45,000 nt of DNA from Bigelowiella natans CCMP2755. Taxonomy: Eukaryota > Cercozoa > Chlorarachniophyceae. Every line of letters begins with the position of its first letter. The stretch's first letter is position 1. The stretch spans positions 2,501 to 47,500 of the forward strand of contig ADNK01001072.1 of NCBI GenBank assembly GCA_000320545.1, written 5' to 3'. The notes under the pieces are model-generated. The model made no database searches. It had not been told where the DNA came from and worked only from the letters and a program-made list of their open reading frames with translations. Shown piece after piece: positions 16,640 to 30,055 of this stretch. Made by a program: the position numbers and the translations under genes.

Positions 16640-18762
16640 ATGTTCTGGACCTCAGAACTCTTTGTAAAAAAAAAGGGCAAGCTTGGCTGGATCTGGTTAC
16701 TCGTTGTATTCTGTGTTCTATAATAATTCTCATGGTGTCTCATGCTCTTATAAAATTCCATTTATCAGGATTGCTGGAACTTGTTTTCGCAGAGTGCCAG
16801 CTTCAATTATAAAGGATGCCAACATTACCGAAATGTGTGACAACGTCATAGATACAGAGATTCCGCTTGCATTGCGAGCACAAGCGATTCTAGTTCACGG
16901 CATCTCCCGCATACAGAACAGGAAGTCTTACTACTTCCTCCAACATGTATATAATTAATTGAAATCATTAGGCTTGTTCATTTGATCAGTAGTTCCTAAT
17001 GTTGTGTTGTCATATCATGTTAGGCAATTGGTTTCAAGGTCTCTGTGCAGGTTTTCAAGGATGCTACCAAAGCAAAAAATAATGTTGATCTTCCTCTCAA
17101 TAAAAGGATTGCGAAGTAAATACTCTTTGTGGATTTAATAAATAATGATAATCAAATGTCTGAATACGCTTTAAAATAAATCTGCAGGACGTCCGCCATT
17201 ACAGCTCCAAATCCCACAGACCTAGATTTTAATATTGATGAGATTGTTGATATTGAAGACATCAAAGAGTTCAATTTTGAAATTGAAGATTTTAACAGAT
17301 ACTTGCAGGACGAATACGACCTAGATAAAAATCTATCTATTGAAGCATCCTTTCCAACTTTCGAATTTTCACAGCCAGGAAGAGATTATGAACTCAACCG
17401 ACCGACACGTCGCACTGAAGGTGCTTCGGTATCTTCTTCATCGAAGTTTGGATCTCAATCGTCCTCTAGATATGATGATGATGATGAAATGATCGATATT
17501 GTCGATAAAGACCAGAACTTACAGTTCGACATTTTTGATGAAGAGACTAATAAAAGTGATGTCAAACACGTTAATGGGAATAGAATCGTGCCTGAGGACG
17601 AAAGGCTAAATCACGACGTCGATGATACGCAGTATGGACTGCATGATAATAACTTGGATGAAGAAGATAGGCAAGTCATATCTGAACTAGACTCAGAACT
17701 TCAAAGCATGCAAGAGAGCACAGATATGACCCCAGAAAAAAAAAATTCTCAGAGAAGTCGACGTAAGCGAAAAGTTGCAGAAATAGATGAGATTATTGAA
17801 ATTCCTAGTGCTGAAATTCGACGACAGCTCAGCGACACATCGAGTATACGTACAAAGAGACCTGCCGCAAAAAAGACTAGAATAAGTAGTAAGAGACGGA
17901 AACAAAACTCAGAGTGGACACAGTTCCCTTATTTATTCAATAACACTGATTCGAAACTAGTTACAACACTTCGGAAAAAGATATCAGAAAAAATAATTGA
18001 ACAACAAAAGAAAAAGTTCGAAGAGGCCAAGCTCTCACAGAGTATGAGTTACGAGCCTATTCGAGGGGAAGACATGGTCACATTTGATGACATATTCCCA
18101 GAATATAGCGACCGTGATACACAGGGACACTTTTCTCATTCTGGAGATACTTCGAATCCCGACGTTGAAATGCCCCGAGATCGTTATTCTGCGGAAGATC
18201 CGCTAACCCGCCCACCACCAACTTCGTTTCTCGGTATTGAACTCACAGAAGAAAGTGTTGGAAGGGAATCTCTCGGTTTTGATAGACTATCCTTCGATCA
18301 TCGTCTTTCCATCGGATCGAGAAATACTCAGTCACCTTCTGAAAGCAATTATAGCTCGGAGAATAAGCAAAACTTTAGAGAAAACCGAATGACAAGTATA
18401 TTTCGAAATGTCCTCCAAAATGAATTTGACAAGATCGAAATGAACAATCTTAAGGACGAAGTGCTGTTTAGTAAATTACTTGGTAGATTTGATTATTATA
18501 TAGCTATTGATATGCAGAAAAACATTGAGTCCTTGTGTTGCAGATGAAGTTGTAAAAAATCCTGGTCCAAGCGAAGTTGTGCGAAGTTTTATGCAGTTAC
18601 TTGGTACTGAATCAACATTCATGTATCATGTGTAATTTTGTTCATTCCTCATAATTTTGGTTTTCAGTTCTTCGATCAGCTGGGGAAATCTCTGCAGAGC
18701 AACACGAGCCATATGGCGATATTTTTGTTCGCAAAGCTATCAACTGGTCTGCAAATCTCTAA
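16640..18762 (+). CDS. RAD21: Cohesin kleisin subunit, Rad21/Scc1/Rec8 family
   Basis: 591 residues from six exons: 16640-16695, 16769-16946, 17024-17115, 17188-18482, 18544-18603, 18668-18762; all GT..AG and in phase. The N-terminal kleisin domain, which binds SMC3, begins MFWTSELFVKKKGKLGWIW and runs to about residue 110 (QAILVHGISRIQNRKSYYFL matches the conserved strand-helix). A 1.3-kb exon encodes an acidic, disordered linker with basic patches (RSRRKRK, KRPAAKKTR) that may be a nuclear localisation signal and contain separase sites. The C-terminal winged helix, which binds the SMC1 head, is split over the last three exons: DEVVKNPGPSEVVRSFMQLL, then SAEQHEPYGDIFV. Mitotic Rad21 versus meiotic Rec8 cannot be decided here. 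Confidence 0.87.
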
Positions 18763-19562
18763 GAGAATAAATTGATTCCAATAGCTAATGAAAAGGCACC
18801 AGACTGTCGATAGTCCAGAGGACACATAACATATATAGGCATTGGATGTTAGGCCAAGCTCTATCATTGCTTTATATTCGCACGCACGCTGCATCCTGTT
18901 ATAACAATGTTGATATGTAGTCATCAAGTGCTGCTGTTATTGCGTGACGCAAAGGGAGTAACTCCGAGCGAATAATTCTTGAGACTATTACTTCGCAATT
19001 TCGTGACGACAAGCACTTGTTCGCATCATGTCTACAATGCGGTCTATTCATAAACATGTGCACTGGTGCAGTGTAATGGAGCAAATAATTCTGATAAGTA
19101 GCATGAAACAGCCATTCATTGTCACATGCATGGCCATGGCAATCATTCAAACATGCGAGGTTAAAGCAATAAATTTATTGAAAATTTTTCATCTTCCAGC
19201 ATGCAGTACCACCATAAATATCAATCAGTATGCATCGGCTTATCGTCCTCAACTATTTCCATTCTGAAATATACACAAGCCATGCACAGGATTAGAAATT
19301 CGCCACCAATCTACATGAAAATTCTGACAATTAAATTAGACACCTTGCTCTATTTTGCAGAAAGTCTTTTTGCCATTGAATACCTAATCATTCATTCAAT
19401 TCGTGATCATGTTCGTGTGATTTTCGAATCTTCTGATACGGATATGCCGAAGTGGTATTCCAAATGCAGCGGGATTTTAACAAGAAAAATAGAGGAACAT
19501 AAGAACAAGTAACATGCTGTAAGTGAACATTCGCGTTTATTCGTGCATTAATGTGAATTCTC
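18763..19562. other. Convergent gap, Rad21 / plastid translocator
   Basis: 800 bp between two 3' ends. Open frames on both strands (18899-19150 minus, 19201-19512 plus) have no splice-supported extension or family resemblance. A further C-terminal exon of the translocator could lie here if the stop at 19563 is in fact a splice donor. Confidence 0.4.
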
Positions 19563-20966
19563 TTACATATACACTCCGCTTATAGCGATTCCAGCCCCAG
19601 CAAGGTTCAGTGGAGACACAGGATTTCTACGAATTAGAAGAGAATGAAGAAGAGTAAAACTACCATCTGCCTAAAGCACATATTGTGCTCTTTACGAAAA
19701 CTCCCATGAATAATTCTTCGAGGTTAAGATGATGAACGGTATTGTGTTGAAATGAGGTTGGTGTGAAGTACTGGAAGAATATGATGGAGCTGGCAATGAC
19801 TACGACTCGCTTCACACAATTCCTTTGTGGGTAGAAAAATACAAAATATTAATATGGCGATTGGCCACTCAGTCCCCCTCTCCCCCTCCGCCCCCCTCTC
19901 TCAATCTCTCTCTTCCTCTCTCCTCCCCAATTTTGATATCATCACATATTTTAGAGACTTACCCAACCGAATGGGTGACAGGCGAGATTCTATTCAGAAT
20001 CGCGTAGGACAACTAGATGGAGAAGAGTGAGAACAACAACCAGTTACTGCAAGTTTCCACAAGCACCAAAAAAGCAATCGCACTTATCGAAGACATCATG
20101 AATCTACGTAGCATGTTTTAAAAATGGAATGCCTTCCCGCCCCTCCTTCTCCTCTTCTCCTTATTCTTGTTCTTCTACTTCACTTATACGTTAATATTCA
20201 TTTTTCCTCCTTTGCACCCTTCCACTCTTCATACTTGTTGATATGCGTGAAAGAAGAAGGCGGCATATAGAGCTTTCGTTACTACGTCGTTTGAAACCTA
20301 ATCATAACAACAGTTTTGAAGTGGCGTGGATCGTCGTAAAACGGGAGTGTGGTATTGTGATATGCAGGGGGCGGCGAGAAGGCCTATCAGAGCACAGATG
20401 TAGGTGCTGTTATTGTTGTTTATGAGATTGATTACTGCTCCGGATGTCACAAATCCGATTGTCCCCGGTTCGATTATAGCTGCGTAAATAAATAAGTAAA
20501 TTTAGACAGGAATATCATCCTTTTCACACGCCCTTTTCATACGTAATGCGTTGAGTGACCAACCTGAGATCGGAATGGTAATGAGGAAGCTCATGATCGT
20601 CATAATCGAGAAGAAGTTTATCGCGTCGATAGATTTATTCTCCCCTCCCATAACCTGATCACCAAAACCAAAATCCGGGGTGGGTTACAGTAGGCTCGAG
20701 TGGATGAAAATGCAGCTCTGTTTTCGTATTCGCAAGGCTCAGCTTACACAGGATGAAGTGGCTGTAAAACCAAGTTTAAGTATTTTTTGTGCTGACGATG
20801 ATGAAGATGATGATGATGACAATGATAGCTGTTTCTTTGCAAGCTCTCCCTTGCGCATTGTTTCAAGCAACCAGTTTGGACACGACGTTTCGGCTTTGGA
20901 AGAAAAGATTCGATCCCAGTGCAGCAAACAATCCTGGTTTCATAACACACACACACACACACATTG

Positions 20967-21033
<67 letters not shown>

Positions 21034-21498
21034 ATATCATTCCCATAATTTCCATTTGGTCCTCCACTAGGAGGGAATCATTTATACGATTAATAGTGAT
21101 CGATTCTGGAGAATACCTATCCAGTTAAATGATGGCTCTGTAAACGAAGCAAGTGATACGCCAGCAGCTATCTGCAAGACAAAGGACGAAACTAAGCGGA
21201 AATTGAATTATCGTGCACCACAAAAAAATGAAGATGGCGACCTCAACGACGTAATCAACGTCATGATGGGTTATTATAAGTCAACAGAAATAAAAAACTT
21301 ACCGGAATTAATGTAACTAGCACAATGGGGGGGGCCTAAAAAATACGTGTTCAGGAATTATGAATACGTGACAATGTACTCGCATAAATAATCTCTATAT
21401 AAATTCTCTTTCACCAGTGCGATGAAACGAAATGATATCATTTCAGATTATTGAGTTTATTCTGTGGGATATACTACTACTATACGCCACTACTACTG

Positions 21499-21532
<34 letters not shown>

Positions 21533-23253
21533 CCACTGGCCCAGGAATATCCCAGAGAGAATGACGGAGAAGAACGGTTCCAGTGCCTGACACACGATTG
21601 AGAAACAACAACGAACATACACACATACATAATAATAATAATAATAATGATGATGGATGAAAAGTTGCTTCAAGATGACAACCTTAATCGTATGCGTAAA
21701 GGACACAGCAACCTGGCGGATGATGCAATCAACCACACAATTAATCACTCCAAGAAGCCACCCATGGCGGGTGTTGTTCATTCAATGATTATGGCAAGGA
21801 TTTTCAGCGATATGATACTGCAGATCAGCAATCAGCAAACCATTCAACAAAACAACATACGTGATTTGCATGTGAGCTACCTTTCCTAGGGAAACATTGG
21901 TGAGTATATTTCCCATCGCATGAACCTGAAAGACCCCATTCTACTGCTCACCATAGAGAAACTGACGAAAGAGAAATGGACTATGTAGTAGCGCTAGCAG
22001 CAATACTAGAAGTAACAGGGCTAGTGCGTATTTCATCGTCTTCCGCTAAAAAATGATTTGCTAATAACCGCGGCGATCGGAATCAGTTTGACGAGAAAGG
22101 ACGTCATGTGTGCGCGCGATCCAAACTGAGGAAGAGGTTGTAAGCGGAGCCCCCATGCGCTCAGAGCCTACCGTAACGTCAACAGTGGTGAGTTTCTGCG
22201 ACGATAGCGATTAAGTAGGCACAACCGGTGATGGAGCAAGGGCATCATTCATTCATTCATTCGTTCGTTCTACAATCACTCTCACGTTACTAACCAAAAG
22301 CGACCCTACTGCGAATTGAAGCCCCGTGCAGGACACGGGGACAGGGAACTCTGAGAGAACCTGGTAGAGAGTTGTGGCAAGAAACTCGATGGTGATGATG
22401 ATAACAGTGGTTGTAGTAGTAGATGTGCGGGCTATAGATGAACGGTGATTTAGCCATTTAGGAGCGAGCAGCAATTCAAGCACTACAGAGAGTGAACAGG
22501 GCGCAGCATGAAGGAGTAGGCAGACAAAGAGTTGACTATTGCGCATTATCAGTGAAGAAAGCATACACCTGTTTGTTGAAGAGATTAAACCAGATGTTAA
22601 AGGTATACCATCCAAGGAATAGAACTCCTAAAACGGCCATGACTCCCACTCCTTTCCGCCCCTGCTTGTTGATGCGTGTGGACATCTCGTTATTGCCAAC
22701 GCGCAGATCTCCAATTGATGGTTTCCATATTTGTAAAGAGGAAGAAGAGATCGATAATATATTTTCTCCTGTTTTCGTGTTTGCGTGCGTGTATATCTGC
22801 ATGCATGTATTATTGCCGTAATCGATGAAAACCTGCGTTACGTCCATTGAGGTTAGAGATGTTCTCACCACCCTGAGCATGGTGGAAACGCATAAGTATG
22901 CACTTCAGTTTGTATATAATGCGTCGCATGCCATCCACACTCAATAATTGTGGAAGAAATGTAAGTAATCACCTTGATGGAGCTCGCAGGAAGGTGACGA
23001 GAAAGCTCGCAAGATTGAAATTTCTACGACGCAGGTGACTGCCTCCTTGCGTAAAGAGACTCGTGACCATTCTCCGTGAGGGAGTAGATTGGGAGAAAGA
23101 ATATGGTGTTATTTTAGGACTGCTCTCCGACATCAGCGCTGGTGCTCTTAATCGAAGGGATAATGGCTCTTTTGTGGAGCGCCATTGTGGGCTCGTAACG
23201 GTTCCACGGATAATCCCTGAAATTCGAAAGAGTGCCCCAATACGGAGTGATTG

Positions 23254-23309
<56 letters not shown>

Positions 23310-23500
23310 CATCGCTAGTAATGTGAAAACAAAGATTGCACTCTTTTCTTACCTTTTCTCTCTTGATGATGCAGGGAAGCAGCCTTGCCTTCTGCTTGGA
23401 TGGTCACGGACGAAAAGACAAAGATACAAAGCAATAGTGTTGTCGTCGACTTGAAGCAATCATGCTTAAGGCTATGATTGCTTTCAGCCGGCTTTTTCAT
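19563..23500 (-). CDS. Plastid triose-phosphate/sugar-phosphate translocator (TPT family) with bipartite leader
   Basis: 437 residues, 19 exons: 23500-23353, 23216-22973, 22872-22833, 22661-22569, 22360-22295, 22195-22172, 22125-22069, 21925-21881, 21712-21683, 21586-21533, 21335-21303, 21171-21117, 20933-20872, 20654-20564, 20479-20436, 20297-20235, 20012-19963, 19822-19772, 19626-19563. Junctions are in phase. Residues 19-42 form a signal peptide (TTTLLLCIFVFSSVTIQAEG); a Ser/Thr/Arg-rich transit-like region follows (SSPKITPYSFSQSTPSRRM). The antiporter core shows GWYTFNIWFNLFNK, NILTNVSLGK, VAVSFTHTIK with ALEPFFSVILSG, VTLIPIAAGVSLASFTE, FFQSRNVVSK, FFFHAYQQLSYAILNRISPV with THSVG, and NCVKRVVVIA. 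It exchanges phosphate for triose- or other sugar-phosphates across plastid envelope membranes; substrate class is unresolved. The last exon may continue via GTAAGA at 19566, so the C-terminus is tentative. Confidence 0.9.
20941..21031. repeat. (CA)n(TA)n(TG)n compound microsatellite
   Basis: Three dinucleotide arrays in a translocator intron. On the minus strand the last, (TG)n, ends about ten bases before the acceptor of exon 20933-20872. The flanking CA and TG arrays are mutually complementary and could form a cruciform. Confidence 0.95.
21484..21532. repeat. (CTA)n microsatellite at a 5' splice site
   Basis: On the minus strand (GTA)n starts exactly at the donor G21532-T21531 of translocator exon 21586-21533. 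Confidence 0.95.
23255..23306. repeat. (GA)n microsatellite
   Basis: Long dinucleotide array in the first intron of the translocator, between signal-peptide and transit-peptide exons. Confidence 0.95.
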
Positions 23501-24580
23501 AGAATGATCCACGCTAGAGAGTCTGCGGTAAAAATATAAACATTAGATTCAGAACAGTGAAACGCAAGACTTAAGGAACAAACCCTCCCACACACATCGA
23601 ACATTCAAAACTCTAGGAACGGGCGAATGCTTCGAGTAAATAGCTCCCGAACAAAGATGGCTACGCTGTATGTATACGCTGTGCCCATTGTTCCTGCTGA
23701 ATCACCTGGTGCGAACTGATCAGGTTAGAGCAACGCTTTTTCGGAAAATTAAACAGCCACATCATCGCAGATATACTTGGCTCAAAGAACGGACCACTTT
23801 CCTGGAAGATTTTCAGCAGGATAAACAAGCAAATCTTACTTCCGAATACTTCCGAATTTAAAAATATCGTGGAAAATGCCCCATCGACAAAAAGATGGTT
23901 CCGTTTATAGATATTACCGAAGACGTTTTGCTTTCGTGCGAACTGACTGTAGGATCTGGTGATCCTTTTTGAATTGCTTGGAAGTTACCAAAGCTCGAAA
24001 AGTTGCTGGAATTTGGGCGTTTTCGTATGGTCAAAGCTGTCATGCGGTTTCTCGTCCGATAGATCTACGTCGTACGAGTAGGAAAAATACGAATTGTAGA
24101 AGAGCTTCACTTTTTGATCGATGAAATCCAGAATTCTGAAGTCTAAATTTCGAACAAAGAAGCTCGCCTGAAGTGGGTCGAACAGCGAAGTCCATATGTC
24201 ATTGAAAAACAGTGTAAAGGTTTACATTTTCTTGTTGCGACTTAAAAAAATACCCATGTCTGAAGAGAAAGGCGTCGGCTCCAATACTTAATAGCGGAGA
24301 AAGAATGGTGAGAGGTCTCACGTGTGCAGCTGTCTTAACCTGTAGGGCACGGAAAACGTTTCCCGAGAGTTCGATATGACCAATGAAGATTACATGACAT
24401 ATAAATCTATGTAAAACGCTTGCGTTGCTTTTTTCGGTCGATCCTTCGTAGATGGATGGTGTGTGGGAAGTCTTCTTCGCTTAGTCAGCAAGATTGGAGC
24501 TCCTTTCAACATGCTTATGACTTATCTCAGACGCGGTGTTGAAGGTGAAAGTACTGGAACAGACTCGTCTATAAGCACAT
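23501..24580. promoter_or_regulatory. Divergent intergenic region, translocator / ALG5
   Basis: 1.08 kb between two divergent starts, expected to contain both promoters. I see no repeat, RNA gene or convincing exon. The frames at 23858-24043 (minus) and 24463-24690 (plus) lack supported starts. Confidence 0.45.
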
Positions 24581-26345
24581 ATGCTTTTCACTTCATCTTA
24601 CTACCTCTTGGGCCTGTGCGCACTGGTCCTCATCTTGCCTGTGGTAAGTTGGATCCGCAGCTGCCGCAGACTTCAATGAGATTCATCTGATTTTAAGTAT
24701 ATACAGCTTGCATATCTTCTATGGTGGTTCTTAACTCCGATTCGCCAGAGCTTTTCCAATCCTCCTGCCCACAGTACGTTGAGGGGAAATATAACGAATA
24801 CAACGAGATGCCAGAACATGAGCTCAATGTTATGATCAATATTGATCTGCTCTGTGGGGTTTCCAATCTAGACCTTAAACTTGCATTCTGTGGCCCATAC
24901 GTGGTAAGAAAGTCTTAAAATTGTTGCTCTTTTTGTTGTGCCTCAGGTTACCGGCACAGCTATCGAAACACCACAACGAACAACGACGAGAGTACTGCCT
25001 AGAGAATAGAATAGTAGTTTCTTCCTCTCTCTTGTCTAGAAATTTCAGTGTGGTGATAATCCAAAAAAATTTCTCTTACCATCTCATTAATTATTGTGCA
25101 TGTCGCTTATTCTCTCTACCATCCGTCATTTTTTGCAGATTTTCCTTCAGTGCACCATGACCATGGAGATGGTGAGTCAAACCCGTCTAAGTTGGATATT
25201 TATTAGTAAATACGTACTCAAAGCATTAAGATTACCTGCTCCCCACCTGTACTTCTAGATGCAGTTTACTTATCTCTCATCGTTCCGGCTTACAATGAAG
25301 AAGATCGGATGGAGGTGCGCACCTGTTCACGAAGCTCGAAACTGTCACCACCTCTGAAATATGATGAATATGCAGGTGATGCTGAATGAAACACTCCCAT
25401 ATCTCGAGGGGAAACAGAAGGCCAATAAAGAATTTACATACGAAATCATCGTTGTAGACGACGGGTATGATCGACACAAAATTAGCTGAAGCAAGAGCGC
25501 ACGTGGATTTGCGCATGAGCCGAATGCTGAATCTATCTCTCGAAATTTTAATTGGACGAAATCTGCATATGCACACCGTTACCTCTCGTAAAAATATTCA
25601 CATACATAAGTGTTTTTACCAGTAACATTCTGATTTGTGTCGGTTGAACTTCTCCGCTCGTTCGTTCGTGCATGCAGAGAACCAGCACCTACAGACTATT
25701 CATAGTTTTTCTATATCATCACAGGAGCCGCGACAAAACGACTGAGATTGCGCAAAAGTAATTAGTATATTTCATCATGAGAGAGAGGAGGGGGCGAGGG
25801 GGGAGGGCAGCATCAATATCTCGTTATTATTGTCTATTCCCAATGCAAGTGAGTCCGCTCCTTCGGTAATCTCAGTTGTGAAAAATAAATCGTAGCATCC
25901 AACTAATGACTAATTGACCTATTTTTTTGCTTATTTTGTGTAGGTACGCTCGTGAGCATGGGTCCGATGTCTTTCGCGTTATGACTTTAAAAAAGAACCA
26001 GGTTAATTGCATCAGCAATAGCGTTAAAAATATAGTCAAATGGGGTGGGGTGAAGGAGCAGCAGAGATCTTTCTAACAGGGACCGAGCTACTGTATCAGC
26101 CTTTGAATTGCATGAATGTGCCCTTTCATCCTTCATTCATCATCTTTAAGTTATTGCCATCCTCATCATCTTATGTCTTCTATGTTCCATATTACTATTA
26201 CTTTCTTTCCCAGGGCAAGGGAGGAGCAGTGCAGCAAGGTTGTTTCTCATTCGAGCAATTAAGCTTCTCAACCAATCCTCCGGAATCTATCTATCTTCAG
26301 CAGCAACTTATAACTATGTGTTCTTCATAATTAAAAAAAATTATA

Positions 26346-26383
<38 letters not shown>

Positions 26384-26676
26384 TAGGCATGTTGCATGCA
26401 CGTGGGAAGTACTTGCTTATGGTAGATGCCGACGGAGCGACGGAAATTAAGGTAAAAGAATCAAAGTAGTAGACAATTATGATACACAAAATGGAGGAGA
26501 TAGGCTAAAGGAGGCCCGAATATCTGAGCATTCATTTTTCCACTTTCGCATCACATGACAGCCGGATTTTGGTCATCATCATTGAGTTGTTCTTACTCTC
26601 AAACCCTAGGACCTAGACAGGCTAATCGAGGCAATGCGCGTTACAGAAGACTCAAAAACAGGGTTGTCCAACATGC

Positions 26677-26715
<39 letters not shown>

Positions 26716-27837
26716 CATAGAGGAGAAAGGGGAGGAATGACTACAGATAAAGAGTGGGAGGGGGTGGGCGGACAACGTGAATATTACAAAATGACATTTG
26801 CTATTAGGTATGGAATTGTTGTTGGTTCACGTGCACATCTTCAAGAAAAAGCAGTAGCGAAGGTAGTAGAATGATTCTTGTCAACAAAACTTGTTATAAA
26901 CGTGTGTGTGTGTGTGTGTGTATTACACAATTATTTTGTGAGCATTGGTTGTCTCCGAAGGTCTGCTGAAGATCATCACTATATTTATTGTCTCTGATCA
27001 GCGCAAATGGTATCGGTCTATTCTAATGCACGGCTTCCATTGGCTCGTGTACACTCTCGCGGTAAGTGCGTGTGGTGTCTGCTTTTTGTGCAGAGAGAGA
27101 GCATTGTTGTACTGGCGTGTGTTCAGCAACCTCAGGGCGAGGACGATCACAGCGAAAATATGAAATTTTTATTTTGCCATGTAAATTCTGAAACGAGGGA
27201 TAAGATAGCCTCATCGTGCGCCATCTTTGCAGGTCAAAAGCATCAAGGACACGCAATGTGGGTTCAAACTTTTCACGCGCAAATCCGCGCAGGTAACGGG
27301 GATTGACGTTATTTAATGTAGGATTTTCGAATACAAAAGGATTTACGCATTCTCAGTGCTCATTTCAATGATTGTAACCCACAGATCCTGTTCTCAAATC
27401 TGAACCTGAGAAGATGGTGCTTTGACGTGGAGGTACATATCTTGACTATGAGCAGTATCGTAGATGGAAGCAAATCGTAGTTAAACGAAACTGATGTATA
27501 CCACGTTTACTATTGTAGCTTCTCTACATGGCTGAATCTCTCAACATGCCGTTGAAAGAGGTTGCAGTGAACTGGCAGGAGATTCCTGGCTCGAAGCTCA
27601 GAGTAAGTCGAGAATGTGATCTTTTTTTTCCAGCATTTATTCGTACTATGAAATTCATAGGTTTTGGAAGCCGCGCTGTTAATGGGCCGCGATTTGGTAA
27701 GAACATGAAGACATACTTCATTTTGTAGACACTAATGTGCATTAATCTTGTAGGTGATAATCAGAGCATGCCATACATTTGGACTATGGCGCATCGCAAA
27801 TCCAGGAATGGGTGAAGAGTCCAAGAAGCAGCGATGA
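24581..27837 (+). CDS. ALG5: Dolichyl-phosphate beta-glucosyltransferase (ALG5)
   Basis: 322 residues from 17 exons: 24581-24643, 24707-24773, 25139-25171, 25259-25314, 25376-25464, 25725-25757, 25944-26001, 26214-26238, 26387-26451, 26610-26662, 26808-26862, 27002-27061, 27233-27292, 27385-27432, 27519-27602, 27661-27696, 27754-27837. Phases agree throughout, and length is close to the human protein. It moves glucose from UDP-glucose to dolichyl phosphate on the cytosolic ER face, making the donor for the last steps of N-glycan precursor assembly. One N-terminal membrane anchor (about 5-36) precedes a GT2 domain: SLIVPAYNEE 60-69, VVDDG 99-103, DADG 155-158 (metal/UDP site), GSRAHL, and DTQCGFKLF 225-233, the family signature. 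WCFDVELL and NWQEIPGSK follow. The first two exons rest on phase and hydrophobicity; the rest is secure. Confidence 0.93.
26341..26381. repeat. (AAT)n microsatellite at a 3' splice site
   Basis: The array runs directly into the TAG acceptor (26384-26386) of ALG5 exon 26387-26451. Confidence 0.95.
26680..26713. repeat. (TA)n microsatellite
   Basis: Dinucleotide array in an ALG5 intron, about 18 bases after the donor at 26663. Confidence 0.95.
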
Positions 27838-29193
27838 ACTCAGCTCTTAGCTAGCCAACATTTCGCAATGAGGTGCCTCAATTTTTGTTGAAATCAAGCT
27901 CTCTTTGAAAGCGGCGTCTACATGCATGTCGCCTAATGTGCATTATTGTGTGTCATGACATGATGACAATTTCTTTGTTGGCATCGATCACGCACAATGA
28001 TCAATGATTTCGCGTTTGATGAGTGCCAGCTAGAGTGGCTCTCGATGCAGTCTAGCAGTGACGAAGCGCGCACACAACGTCCTCTAGTCCTCCATGGTGC
28101 ACATTACAGCATCGTGACGCTCAGATTCGCTCTGTGAACAGTGTCGCTGCAAGTTGCATTCATCATGCAAACGCTAGCACACACGCAACACAGTCTGCTA
28201 TGCTAGCATGAATGAATGGAGTGATTCCAATGGGGCAGCTGAAAGGATTATGGGACACGCCAACTTACAGGAATGAATGAATGAACGAAGCAGTCCCACA
28301 GGAACAGTTGAAAGGATCATGAGTCGCAGCCACCACGCTCAAAATTAACCAGGTCAAAACTCGAATCGAAAAATGGACTCAGTGCTTGCTTCTGAAAGCC
28401 TTGGTTGGGTACGAGTAAAACCTTCTTACGACAAGGATAAATTCATGTCTAGATCTATTTTCTAAAAAATTGTCTCAATTCTACGAGTACGACGTACGAG
28501 TCGTACGCCTCGGACGTGCGAAGGCATTATGTCGCACATGGTTAATTTAAGCTGTTTTGTTTGAGAAGACCTCGTATGAAATGTTCTGCGCAAAAACCGG
28601 GTAATTGTTTGTCGCCCCGGTGCAAATAGAGGCCTTTTGCAGGCAGCACTGCGACAAGGCGCACATCGAGCGTCGACCCAACCCAACGCCTTTCTCAACC
28701 GCTCTCCCATTCCACCTCAGTCACCCTGCTGGGGATCTTGAGATTCGTATAAATACAGGGGTATAAAGCAGCAATGTCGGGAGGAAACAAGAAAGGTCCT
28801 ATCAATAGGATTAGTCCCTCTCTTTGTCGTTGCATTGCTGTCCTTTCTGAATCTCCTCGCCCTTTCTCTGTTTCCCTCTATCTCTTTCTTTCCCTGTTTG
28901 ATTCCGAAATGTAATCCTGCGTGCGAATCGTTCCTGTGTGATCTGGCTTAACCTGTTCATTTAATCCCTCCCGGACAAGAACCAAAACTGCCGTACCAGG
29001 TGCATGCCGCGCTACTAATAATAAAGCTGAGGACGTTTTACGGCGATAGCCCTTATAATAAATAGCTGCTGCTACTACGTATTCTTCATTTTTTCCGGAA
29101 TTGGCGGTCATACACAATCATAAAGTGAAACGCGTTCTTGTTTCATCGTTTCCTCATCCCTCCTCTTACATCCCCTCCCCCCCCCTCGCTCAG
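27838..29193. other. Intergenic region after ALG5, palindrome-rich with short repeats
   Basis: 1.36 kb between ALG5 and the next plus-strand gene. The part to about 28200 has the same CTAG, TCATGA and GCATGC word usage as the other islands. Two imperfect copies of a ~50-bp unit starting GAATGAATG and containing CAG(C/T)TGAAAGGAT(T/C)ATG lie at 28208-28256 and 28271-28322. A short palindromic run of TACG/CGTA words is at 28484-28510. No confident exon. Confidence 0.5.
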
Positions 29194-30017
29194 TTGGAAA
29201 CATATCTCCACCCTGGGCTGTTGGCGAAAAAGGTGGTAGCTTCTGTACTTGTGAGAAATATACGGCGGGCGTTTTACAGGACTAAATAATCCGTCATTGA
29301 AATCATGCAAGATGTAGTAGTTACGCCACAACGCATCTATACTTATAATCAACATCGTCTCAGAATCTCGAATTTGAAATGAAGCTAGGACTACTCATCG
29401 ATAAAATGTCATTTCGGAAACCAGACATAGGCATTGAAGGTAATATTGTTGCAGGAGACGATGGAAGAGAGCAAAGGGAACGCACAGTAGTAATTACCCG
29501 AAGGAATGCCTTATGCTGTGCAGAAACGGCGTCAGAGCAACCGTGTGAATAGAATTGAAACTTGTTGCTTACTTACTTGCTGTTTGTTCAGAAGGCAAGA
29601 ACAAGTTCGTCCAGTCTTATCCAGACAATTGCAGATTCGAGTCCCAGGTTGCTACCATGCTTACAAATAAAATATGCGTGTTTCTATTCGCCCTGATCTT
29701 CCTCCGTTTCTCTCCCCTCCGACTCTATGGATATTAAGGTCGAATATCGGGTATTCCGTAGTCTGAATAAGCTGCTGAACAAGTTTTGTAAAGACGGTGT
29801 GGGAACCAAAACGCCACTGGGAGTGTTCCGCAAGTAACGATGAATCTACGATAGATGCGTGGGAGTGTGCCTTTACAATAGCCAATGTGTACTTGGAGTG
29901 TAAGTAAGTGCTTAGAGCAGCACTTGCCCTCTTTGCTTGCAGGTACTCGAGAATGCTGTGCATGGATGCTGTGTTCAAGAGTGAGACTGGAGACCCGGTA
30001 ACTACCTCGAAGCTAGT

Positions 30018-30055
<38 letters not shown>

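Noticed and set aside
19201-19658. Plus-strand exon-like reading near 19600 ending in an acidic tail (YELEENEEE then stop)
   Set aside because: The minus strand of the same bases encodes the conserved C-terminal translocator exon (NPVSPLNLAGAGIAISGVY) in phase with its neighbours; the plus reading is a shadow.
21071-21316. Plus-strand open frame of about 80 codons reading EGIIYTINSDRFWRIPIQLN
   Set aside because: It is antisense to two translocator exons (VTLIPIAAGVSLASFTE) that match the family and fit in phase.
21965-22036. Minus-strand frame starting MKYALALLLLVLLLALLHSP, like a signal peptide
   Set aside because: It lies inside a translocator intron, stops after about 30 codons and has no supported continuation; probably low-complexity chance.
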